DNA of 64,000 nt from Thraustochytrium sp. TN22 (Eukaryota > Sar > Bigyra > Thraustochytrida > Thraustochytriidae), in NCBI GenBank assembly GCA_013306675.1, contig JABLUY010000084.1:51139-115138 (forward strand), in the 5' to 3' direction. Below the pieces are notes generated by a model, which worked only from the letters and a program-made list of their open reading frames with translations, did no database searches and was not told the DNA's origin. Shown one piece after another: positions 27,062 through 37,200 of this stretch (its first letter is position 1; each line of letters starts with the position of its first letter). The translations under genes were made by a program, and so were the position numbers.

Positions 27062-29642
27062 CCATCCTCCGGCGTGGGGTCGCCGCCGTCGCAGCCGCGC
27101 AGCACGCGCAACGCCTTGGCGCTCAACTTGCGCCACATCCCGCTGCTCGAAGGCTCGCTTTCCTGGAGGTCTGGTCACGGTCTGGCTGGTGCAAAGCCTC
27201 GCTCTCGTCCGCGCGCGCGCTTGCCGTCGCCAGCGAGCGGCATCGCGTTGCGGTCCATCTTCTCCTTGCCAGCGCGCCTTCGCGCCTTCGCGCAGCCGCT
27301 TCAAGGCCTTGGCGCGTCTACGAGGCTCAAGCGGCGGCGCCCATAGCCACTGACAGGCCCGCCGCCCGCGCACTACCGTGTGTTCAGGTTTGTCTGACTG
27401 GGACTGTAAGATTGCCCGTGTCCGCGCCGCTGAGCCTGCAAGTGAGTGATCCACCTTCGAGTCCGGGCACTGCAGGCGCAGCGAACATCTGTGGTGACGG
27501 CGCTGGCTGCCGTGGAGTGTCAGTGAGTGCAGTGGGCCAGGCCTGTCGACGTCATCCTTTGCGGAGGGTATCTTTCCGCAGCCACAGATCGCGGGGAGAG
27601 CGTGGCTGTCCTCCAGGCCTCGCCGCCGCCGAGTCTCCCTCCCTCCCTCCCTCCCTCCCTCCCTTTCTCCGGCGACTCGGACGCCGCGAGCTCGGCGCGG
27701 CGCACTGCAGCAGCAGCCCGCCAGTCCGCGGGTCCGCGGCTCTGCGTCTGCGCAAGCCCCGCGCAGCGCCGCATCGACGTCGCACGCGCGCGACGCACCT
27801 CCGTCCAAGATCAGGATCCTTTCCTCCCTCACAAGGCGGCGTCTGTGGTGATGGCTTCCGACGGCGGCGCAGCTCAGCTCAGGCGGTCATGAGCGAGCAG
27901 GGCGAGGCAGACGCTCGCTCGCCTGCTGCAGCCGAGCTGCACGCGGTGCCCTGCGTGCGCGGCCGGCCGACAGCTCCGCGCGCGCCGCTCCGGCGGCCAC
28001 CGCCGCTCTCTCCGGCTCATCCTCTCCGGCTGGCCCCGGCTGGCGGGCAGCGGCTGGCCGGCTGGCGGGGTCGCCGGGTCGCCCGGCTTCCTCCCTCCCT
28101 CGCACTGCTGGGCGCCGGGAGCCTCCGCCGCTCCGCGCCTCCCGCGCGGCGTCCGCCGTCCACGCGCGCGTCCACGCCTGCCTGCCTGCCTGCCAGCCCG
28201 CTGCTCGTGAGTCGGCCTCGCGCTCCCGGCTCCGTTCACAGCTGCGCGGCTGGTCGCGTCCCAGGCTCCCTCCCGCTGCCTGCGTCTGCGCCCGCGAACG
28301 AACGAGAGCCTCGCCGCGCCCGCCTCGCCTCGCCTCGCCGCGCTCGCCTCGCCGCCTTGCCTGGCTGCGAAAGAAGCAGCGCCAGCGCCCGCCCGCGCCC
28401 AGAAAGACAGACGTCCTCGCCTCGCCTCGCAGGCGTCGCGGGCGCCGCGCCTCTTCCTGCGGCGCTCTGGTGCCGCCAGCCGCGCCGCAGCCAGGCTCCG
28501 CGGCGCTGCTCTGCCAGACTGCTCTGCTCCGCTCTGCTCCGCCCTCGCTCGGCCTGGCCTCGCAGGCCTCGTGGGGCCACGGGCGGTGGTTGGGCAGGCG
28601 CCAGCTCGGGCGCCCGGCGCCGGAGAGGCCGCGAGGCGGGGCGAGGCGGGGCGAGGCGAGAAGCGAGGCGAGAAGCGAGGCGGGGCGAGGCGAGAGGAGG
28701 CAGGCAGGCAGGCAGGAGGCGGGAGGGCGGCCGGCGCAGAGGAAGGGAAGGGAGAAGGCGCGGCTGGCGCGGCAGGCCGCCGTGGCTGGCGTGGCCCAGC
28801 GCGACCCGCGCGGAACGCCGGGCCGCGTCACCCCGGCTGCGGTCCAGCTGGGGGCGCTGCGGGCGCGGCGCGGCGGGCGCGGCCCCGGCGGCGCGCGCGG
28901 GGGCTGCGGGCGCCGGGGGGGGGGTTGTTGGGCCCGGGCGCGGGCTGCGGGGCCGCGCGGCGGGGGGCAGCTCTGGGGCGCGTTCCGGAGGACCCACTGC
29001 CCGCGTGCCGACCCCGCAGCGCCGCGCGTCCCAGGCGCTGCGCGGAGGGCGCCTCTGCGACGGGCGCGCCAGAGCGGGCGCCCGCTGCGCCCGCAGCGAG
29101 AGGGGGCCGCGGCCCAGAGGGGCCACATCGTCCCTGGCGTCCCAGCCACACGCGCGCGAGGCCGCCGCCGCGCCTGCTCGCGCCGCGTCCCGTCCCGCGG
29201 CGCGGCGCGGCCGCGGCGGCGGCGCGGCGCGGCGCGCGGCCCGGCCGCGCCCGCGGCCGGCGGCCGCCCGCGGCGCCCGCGGGCGCCGGCGGCGCTGCGG
29301 CGCGAGGCGGCCCCATCCATCGTCCTCATCGGCATCGGCATCGATCGAATTCAAACCATCCATCGTCCATCCCAGCTAAGCTAAGCAGGCGAGGCAGTCC
29401 GACAACGCGGCCAGGCACGGCGGGCGCGCGCGCGGCGGCGGCGGCGGCGGCGGCGGCGCGGGGCGCGGGCGCGGGCGCGGCGCGCGGGCGGCGCCTCTGC
29501 GCGCGTTGTTGTTTTTCCGCAGCGCGCCGGCCCGAGCGGCGGATTTTGATTCGATCCGATCCGATCCGCGCCCGGCGGAGCGGAGCGGAGAGCGAGGAGG
29601 GAGGGAGGGAGCGCGAGCGAGGGCCGGCGGGAGACCAGCAGC
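27062..29642. other. 2.6-kb region without a supportable gene
   Basis: GC-rich sequence with CCCT tetramers (27633-27665), ggcgag/ggcggg pentamer-hexamer runs (28630-28700), GGCA runs, a G-run (28913-28925) and, just before the next gene, GATCC pentamers (29551-29569) and purine runs. All long frames are Arg/Pro/Ala-rich. Confidence 0.45.
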
Positions 29643-30597
29643 ATGGCGGCGCTGCTCGGCGGCGACGACGCCTGGCGCGCGCTGAGCGGCGGCTCGCACG
29701 GGAGCGAGACCGCCGCCGCTGCTACTGCTGCTGCGGCGGCGCTGGCGCTCAAGGGCAACAAGATGGACGGGGTCCCTGCGTCTTCCCTCGCGCAGCAGCT
29801 GCAGCAGCAGCAGCAGCAGCAGGAGCCGCGCGGCGAGAAGCGCAGTCTGCAGCGGCTCAGCGAGGAGGAGCAGCAGGCTGTCGGCGTGCTGCGCGCGCTG
29901 CTGCCGTGCACGGACGCGCAGACCGTGCGCTCGCAGCTCATGCACGCGCTGGCGCCCGAGAACCAGCTGCAGAGGCTGCTCGAGTCCGCCAACTCGCGCA
30001 AGCCGCAGCTGCAGGCGAGCAGGAAAAAGCCCGACACCAAGGGCAAGAACAGCAACAACCAAGACGACGATGTCGTCGAGAACGAAGGCGAGGACGAGGA
30101 CGACGAGGACGAGGACTACGAGGAGCTTCAGGCGCGGCAAACGCAGGCGGCCCGGCCACGTAAGACGGCGCGCACCGCCTCGGCGGGCGTCGCTGCCGCC
30201 ACGGCCGCCGTTGCGGAGGCCGAGCAGTCCTCTGGCGGCATCGCGCGGACCGGCTCCGCGCCCGCGCGCTCGCCGCGCGCCGGCGCCCGCGGCCACTCCA
30301 CGGCCTGGCGCCGCAAGAGCAACTGCCACTTCTGTGAGCCGCTCGGCGAGAACTGTGGCCTCGTCGCCGGCAAGTGTCCCAACCGGCCCTGCAACCGCTG
30401 CAACCAGCGCCACCGCCTGGGCCGCTGCCGCCGCAAGGCGCCGGCCAAGGCCTCGGCCGCCGCGGCGGCTTCCAAGCGCCGCGCCGCGGCGGCCCTCAAG
30501 GAGGACCCCGAGGGCGACAAGGACGAGAACAACGACCGCATGGACCACGACGACGGCGACGAGGAGGACCACGACGGGCCGACTGCGCCCGCTGCCC

Positions 30598-30631
<34 letters not shown>

Positions 30632-31784
30632 AGCCTCCACGCTCGAGGCTGCCGCCGCCGAGGCGCTCGTGCTCGGCGGCATGAAGCGCGATGCCGCCAG
30701 GGCAGCAGCTGCGGCCGCCGGCGACGACGACGACGTTCTTAAGCGCGAGGGCGCCGGTGACGGCGACGGCGAGGCAGCTGCCGTGGCGGCGCTCGCCTCG
30801 GCCGCTGCCTCCTCGCGCGTGCCCGAGTCCCCCGTTGACTCCACGCCGTCGACCGACAAGCACGGTAGCGATAGCGATGCCGACTCTGCATCGTTACCCC
30901 ATACGCCGCAGGCCTTTATTAAGCCCGACTCGCGCCTCGAGAACGACCGCAAGCTTAGCTCTGTGCTCGCCGAGCTTCAGCAAGCGCACCCGCCCCAGGC
31001 CTCGAACGTCCAGTCCGCCGCCCTTCGTGAGCTGCATCGCCGCTTGCAGGAGGTCCAGCAGCAGCAGGGGCTGCAAATGCACCTTCAGCAGCAGCAGCAG
31101 CAGCAGCAGCAGCCGCTCCTCCAGCAGCCTGAGCTCGACTCTTCCCAGGACTTGATGCGCCGCGGCGACCTCTCCGCTCTCCTGGCGCGTCACCAGCAGC
31201 AGAACCAGCAGCAGAACCAGCCCATGCTGCCGCTGGCAGGCCGTGTGACACGCCCTGCCGCCCTCGACGTCTCGTCAAACGCAGACTCCTGGACCTCGAA
31301 CTCTTTCGCCGCGCTCATCGCTGGCGCAGGCGCCCTGCCGCACTCTACCTCGGTCGCGGCACCGCCCTCGGTCGCCTGGCCTCCTGTCGGCGCGCTTTGC
31401 ACGCCCACCTCGCTGCTCGCCTCGTCCCAGCCCGCGGCCCAGGTCGCCATCTCGCCCAAGAGCACGCGCGGCCGCCGCTCGGCACGCAGCCCCAAAAATG
31501 CCGACGTGTCTCAGGACGACCAGCAGCAGGCCCAGCAGCAGCGCCAGTATACCATGATGCGAAAGCGTAGCGAGTGCCACTTCTGCAAGCAGATTGGCCA
31601 GAACTGCGGCCGCGTCGCCGGCAAGTGCCCGAACCGTCCCTGCAACACTTGCGGCGGCCGCCATCGCCATGGCCGCTGCCGTCTCAAGCGTACGGACTCT
31701 GCCTCTGCCTCGCAGGTGCAGCTTTCCCCTGCCGCCAGGCTGGTCTCCACCTCCACCACCACCTCCGCCAACGCGTCTCCTTGA
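29643..31784 (+). CDS. Protein with two copies of an unfamiliar Cys/His-rich motif
   Basis: 713 residues. An Ala- and Gln-rich N-terminus is followed by a helical segment (about 75-125, VGVLRALLPCTDAQTVRSQL) and acidic stretches. Two near-identical motifs lie about 415 residues apart: motif 1 at about 222-265 (SNCHFCEPLGENCGLVAGKC then PNRPCNRCNQRHRLGRC) and motif 2 at about 640-682 (SECHFCKQIGQNCGRVAGKC then PNRPCNTCGGRHRHGRC). The consensus C-x2-C-x5-C-x6-C-x4-C-x2-C-x3-H-x3-C, preceded and followed by Arg/Lys, suggests a zinc-binding nucleic-acid module; I do not recognise a named family. The linker has poly-Ala, poly-Gln and Asp/Glu runs. Likely nuclear. Confidence 0.85.
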
Positions 31785-32654
31785 CTTTGACCAACCAACC
31801 AACCAACCCATCATACAACTCGAGCCGGCCGCCAACCGGCTCTGATACCCCCTTTTTACGTGTGCGCGCGTGCGTGCGTGAGCTGCACGACGCGAACTCC
31901 GGTCCTCACGAAAGCAACTGATTCTTTCTCTTTTTTGTTCACAACAACACACAACAACACAACGTAACGCAGCCGCAGGCTCTGCCGCAGGCTCTGCCGC
32001 AGGCTCTGCCGCCTTCAGGGGCCGCGCCGAAACGCCACTACGTTTACGTCCCGCAAGAAGAAGGGGGCTTCATGATAGTCAAGCCTGTGCTGCATCCTGA
32101 CTTCAAGACCGCGGTTGCTACTCCCTTCCAGCTGTTGAGCGTCCACCTGGAGTGTACCGATCCGGTGGCCCTTTTCAATCTTTATCAAGGTCCTCGGCTT
32201 CTTCGTGCCGCACCGCGACAATCCGTTGCCGAGGACCGAGTGACCGCAGCTGCCTGCAACCAGGCCGCCCGCGCCGACGAGATGCGCCACCTTCACGAGG
32301 CCATCCACGACCTCTTCGTCAGTCCATCGTGCTGACTAGTAAAAAAAATGAAAGTGGTCGTTGGCTCTCTGGTGCGCATCTCGTGGCCCATTCCCTTGGC
32401 GCAGATTTCCGCTCAGAGAAAAAAACGTCGAAAGAACTTCTTGCGCTTCCATCCTCTGCGTGCTCTTTCTTCATCACACTGTCATTGCGCCCTCGTCGCG
32501 CTCCCTTGGAACTCTCTCCGCAGTACGCTCCCGTGGCGCTCCCATGAGCTTCTCGCTCTTTGCTCCTACACACACACACGCGCGCGCGCACGATCTCATG
32601 GCGCGGCGCCACGACCATTGACACGCAGCAAACCCCTCAATCGCAGACAACCTC
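31785..32654. other. Intergenic region with repeat and possible coding fragment
   Basis: Contains a 12-bp repeat and an open stretch at about 32005-32335 whose product (VYVPQEEGGFMIVKPVLHPD, then TPFQLLSVHLECTDPVALFN, ending FVSPSC) reads like part of a protein. It may be a retroelement endonuclease remnant; this is weak. The rest (32340-32654) is ordinary leader sequence with a CA/CG dinucleotide run (about 32567-32590). Confidence 0.3.
31972..32007. repeat. 12-bp tandem repeat, three units
   Basis: gccgcaggctct three times in perfect tandem. Confidence 0.95.
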
Positions 32655-34109
32655 GTGCGCGCCGCGATGGACGACGCGACGCTGCAGGCGACGACGAGCT
32701 TGAAGCATGCTCAGCTGCGCTACGACGAGGAAGGCACAACGTCCGTGGTGCTGACCGTGAGCGCCACGGACATCAAGGCGGAGAACAAGCGGCTCAGCGG
32801 GGTGGACCTCGTTGTGGTCATTGACGTCTCGGCCAGCATGAAAAGCAGCCGGCGGCTACAACTGTGCAAGCCAACCTGCGAGGCGCTCATCGCCGAGCTG
32901 GGCCCGGACGACAGGCTGGGCTTCGTCGCTTTCGACAGGGAGGCAAGGACCATGATGCAGCTGACCGCGATGGACCAAAACGGCAAGGCGAGCGCCCAGC
33001 AGGTTGTCAAAGGCCTGCGCACTGGCCGTGGCACCAACCTTTCGAGCGGCCTCCTCACCGGCGTCGAGGTCATGCGAGCCGGTCTCGGCACGCGCTCGGA
33101 GCCTGCGAGGCAAGATCAAACCCGAGCGGTCTTCTTGCTGACCGACGGCGAGGCCACGTGCGGCGAGCGCAGCGCGAAGAAGCTGTCGCACCTCGCTCGC
33201 GCCTCGCTCGACAAGATGCCTGGGCGCACTTCACTCTTCACCTTCGGCTACGGCAGGTCGCACGATGACAACTTCCTTCGCGAGCTGGTCCAAGGCGGCG
33301 CCGCCGGATCCTACACCTTTGTAGACGAGGCTGAAGACGTGCGCAACGCCTTTGCGGACGCCTTTGGCGCAGCTAGCAGCATTGCAGCGCAGGACCTACG
33401 CATCACGGTGCGGACACTCGGTGACGCGCGCTTCGCCGCCGAGCCTCAGACCAAGCTGGACTGCCAGCCGGCGGGCCGCGGTGCCTTTGCCATCAACATC
33501 CCCAACCTTTGCGCCGGCGAGCAGCGCAACGTTCTCTTCAAGGTCACGGTGCCGCGCCTCGACGAGCCCCTCCCGCTGCCCGCCATGGCGCCCTTGGTCG
33601 TCGGCATGATCATGTACACCGACTGCAGGCATGACAACGCGCTCCAGATGCTCAATGTATCAGCCTCTATCCCTCGGCCCAGCGTGACCACGGCCATGGA
33701 CGACCGCAACGACATTGTCCTTCAGCAAGAGCTCCGACTCCAGGCCGTGGACGCCATGTCCAGCGCACAGCGTCACGCGACCAATGACGACCTGATCAGC
33801 GCGCGCGACGAGCTGGACAGCGTCATCGCATCGCTGTCGAGCGCCTCGAGCGCGGCAGGCGAGAAGAACCACTTCGCCCACCGGCTCCTCGAGAACGTGC
33901 AAGCGTGCCGGGGCGCGCTGAGCTCCACGCAGCGCTACACGTCGCGCGGCTCCAAGGTCATGAGCGCCTGCGTTGACGAATACGGCTACGAGCGCCCCGC
34001 CATGCCGGACGGTGAAAGCTCCTACCGCACGAGCCACCAGGCCCAGCTGCGTCTCAAGTGGTACGGAGCGTCGCGCGCGACCACTCCGCCTGATGACTCG
34101 CAACATTAG
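32655..34109 (+). CDS. von Willebrand factor A domain protein (WAV3-like architecture, without RING)
   Basis: 484 residues; starts at 32655 or 32667 are both possible (MRAAMDDATLQ). The vWA domain spans about residues 50-250: strand VDLVVVIDVSAS carries the MIDAS D-x-S-x-S, the threonine loop is TGRGTNLSSGL, and the third MIDAS Asp is in FLLTDGEAT. A beta-rich region (about 255-345) and a helical tail resemble the Vwaint region found after vWA in plant WAV3/EDA40-type proteins, but no RING finger is present. An intact MIDAS implies metal-dependent protein binding. No signal peptide, so cytosolic. The stop lies 119 bp from the convergent listerin stop. Confidence 0.88.
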   Translation: MRAAMDDATLQATTSLKHAQLRYDEEGTTSVVLTVSATDIKAENKRLSGVDLVVVIDVSASMKSSRRLQLCKPTCEALIAELGPDDRLGFVAFDREARTMMQLTAMDQNGKASAQQVVKGLRTGRGTNLSSGLLTGVEVMRAGLGTRSEPARQDQTRAVFLLTDGEATCGERSAKKLSHLARASLDKMPGRTSLFTFGYGRSHDDNFLRELVQGGAAGSYTFVDEAEDVRNAFADAFGAASSIAAQDLRITVRTLGDARFAAEPQTKLDCQPAGRGAFAINIPNLCAGEQRNVLFKVTVPRLDEPLPLPAMAPLVVGMIMYTDCRHDNALQMLNVSASIPRPSVTTAMDDRNDIVLQQELRLQAVDAMSSAQRHATNDDLISARDELDSVIASLSSASSAAGEKNHFAHRLLENVQACRGALSSTQRYTSRGSKVMSACVDEYGYERPAMPDGESSYRTSHQAQLRLKWYGASRATTPPDDSQH

Positions 34110-34227
34110 AAAAAATCCAATCGCGGGCCGGCGCTCCGGTTGGCTCAAACTTCGCATGCAAAATGCTCTTTTCATCAAGGCTCTAAGATCTCTGGTTCTT
34201 GATGTGAACGACCACCTGGAAAACGAT

Positions 34228-37200
34228 TCAGTCGAACTCAAAGGCCTGCTTGCACATCGGGCACTCATTCTTGTGCGAGGTCTTGAACCACTTGACCAAG
34301 CACCGCGAGTGGTAGGCATTCTTGCACACGGAGCACTTGAGCCGCGGGAACGACTGATCGTTCGCGTGCACCACCGCGTAGCAGATCGGGCACGGCTCCA
34401 TGCCCTCCAGTTCCTTGTCCATGTTCAGCTTCCACATGAGCAAGGCATCCAGCAGCGTGCCGTCCTGGTTCGTCAGCAGTGTGTTGATCTGCATCACCCA
34501 GCGCCGCCACCGGTCGCGCGAGATGCCCACTTGACCCACACATTCAACCTGGACGTTGTCCAGCGGGAAGCAGGCCGGGATGCGCACCTCCATCTCCACG
34601 CTGCAATCCTCCTTCTCGTACAGCGCCGACACCACGCGGGCGCCCGCGCTGGCACGCACAGTGATCTGGCCAAAGTCCTCCACGTCTTCGCCACCACTGC
34701 TGTCCTTGCCGCCCACCTCGTTCACCGCGTCGAACGCGTGTTCACGGTTCGCGCGCTCGATCTCCGCCACTTCGATCGCCACAATGCGCGGCGCGATAAA
34801 GCGCGACACAACGGTGCGCACGCGCGCGTACTCGGCGCGGTTCACATGCGCGCTGTCCGTGAACCACTTGCGTGACAGCGCCGGCAACACGCGCAGCGTG
34901 TGCGCGCTCAGCACTTGGCGTGCCTCGTCCGGCCGCTCGCCGTCCGTGTCCAGCAGGCACCACCGTAGCGCCGCGCCCACCAGCCCGCGCGTCTCCAGCG
35001 TCTCCGTCACTTCCGCGCGAGCATCCGCGTCCGTAGTCGACCGACTCGCGCGCATCAGCGCCACCAGCACGCGCCAGCTCGCGCTCGGGAAACCCACCTT
35101 CGCGCCGCTGCTCTCCACGTACTCCACCAGACCGGCCATGAGGACATCGCGCTTCGCCCAGCATGCTTGAACCACCTCCTCGTCCTCCTCCGCTGCGCGG
35201 ACCAGGAGCTGCGCCACGGCGGAGCTCACCTCCGGGGTGCCGCGAGTCACCGTCTCGAGCGCCGCGCCCACGCGCTCCTCGTTCGCCAGCATCGTCGCAG
35301 GCACCTTCGCCAGCAGGTCCAGTACCTCGCACGGCGGCGCTGCGGCCGCCCCAGTCGTCGCGCCGCCCACCAGCGCCAGGTCCAGCGCGCGCTCCAGAAT
35401 CTTGCCCAGGGATTCGTCCTCCGAGTCCATACGCGCCGCCGCCGCCATGGTCGCGCGCACCAGAGCATCGTCCTCGGCAGCGCTTTGCTGCGCGCACGCC
35501 ACCAGGACGCGCGCCAGGTAGTCGTGAAGCGCCGGCGGCAGCGCCGTCGACGGCACATTCTCCAGGACACTCTGTAGCACGTGCACGACGGCCACCAGAA
35601 CGGCGTGGAACGCGGGTGCCTTGACGTGCGCGTTTGGCGTCCGCAGGTGCGCAGCGATCGCGCTCGGTCGCGCGATCGCCTGCAGTGCCGCCGCCACGCT
35701 CAGCACCTGCTGAAGCTCCTCCGGGCCCAGCCGGGCGCCGCGACCTGGGCCTGTCAGCACGCCCAGCTGCTCCAGAGCGTGGCACAGGCTCACGTCGACC
35801 TTCCCGGACTGTGAATGCGCCTGCTGCTGCTGCGCCGCCTGCGCCTGCGTCTGCGGCGCGCTGCCCTCGGCGGTACCCGCAGCGGCCACCGCGGCATCCT
35901 CGCTCGCGCCCTGCGTGTGCAGCTGCCTCTGCCGCGCCTGCGCCATCTGTTCCAGGGCGCGCTGTCGCCGCGCCTTGGCGGCCGCCATGGCCTCGCGCCG
36001 CTGCTGATCCGAGTCCACAGGCTTGGGTGTCAGCGACGGCAGCAACTTCATGAGCCGCAGCGACTCCTTGTGGTCACCGGCACGGCGCGCCTGCGCCAGC
36101 ATGTCGTTGAGCTCCGCCAGCGTCGTCGGCACGCGGTGCAGCGGCTCCAAGTTCCGCTCCGTCGTCTGCACCTCGCGGCTGCCGAGCGCCACCGTGTAGT
36201 ACGGCTCCGTTGGGTCATCCAAGTGCACCTTGCTCACCACGCCCTGCGCCGCCGGCGACACCTTGGTGTACAGAATCTCGTCGCCCTCCGCAAAGGCGGG
36301 CTTCTTGAATTCCTTTTGCGCGACATCGCCCGCCTCCGCCTTTTCGCTCACGTCGACCTGGGCCTGCACGGCCGGCGCCTCCTCGGGCGGGGTTCCCGCC
36401 CCAACAGCGCCCACGTCCTCGTCCTCATGCTCCTGCATGACCGACACAAAGGCGGCTGCCGTGGCCTTGGCGTCCTCGCGCACCGCCGCCGGGACTTGCG
36501 CCAGGATGCGCGCCGCAAGCGAGTCCACGAGCGCGTCGAAGCGGACGCCAGCCTCTTGCAGCGGCGCCGCCATGGTCGACACGAAAGCGCGCACCGCCGG
36601 CAGCGCCAGGCCGAGGCCCTGCATGGCGGGCACCAGATCCTCGCGCACCGTATGCTTGACCGCGTCGGCCTCCGAGAGCGACGCGCCGCCCACTGCAAAC
36701 GCAAGCATGTCCGCCACGGCGGGCGCGCCCATGCGCGATTGGAGCTGCGGGCTCGACAGCGCGGCACGGATCACATCGTGGAAGCGCACCTGCGCCATGT
36801 ACGGGATAAGCACAGCGTTGCGCCAGTCGGGCTCCGCGTCGGCGCTCAGCAGCAGCGTCCACAGCAGGCTGGCGGGCTCCGCAAAGCCCAGGCAGCCGCC
36901 CTCCGGCACGTCCTCGCTCACAAACATGGCCACCTGGACCAGACGCGCCGGCTTGCTCGTGTCCTGGAGCCGGCCAAAAACCGGCGCGACGCGCGCCTCG
37001 CTCCCGGCCAGGTGCGCCCACGCGTGCAGTGCGCGCTCGTCCCAGGCCTGGTCGCGCTCGAACGCGCCAACGAGCCAGTCCTGCAGCCACGCCTCCACGG
37101 AGCTTGGCACGTTGCGCGCGGCCGGCGCGCGCGGATCCAAAACAGCCTTGGCGATGAGCGCCAGCCCGACCGCCGCCGGCCGCTGGTTTGTCGCGGGCAG

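Noticed and set aside
26944-29379. Plus-strand frame of 811 codons
   Set aside because: It crosses simple repeats, is Arg/Pro/Ala-rich throughout and has no domain.
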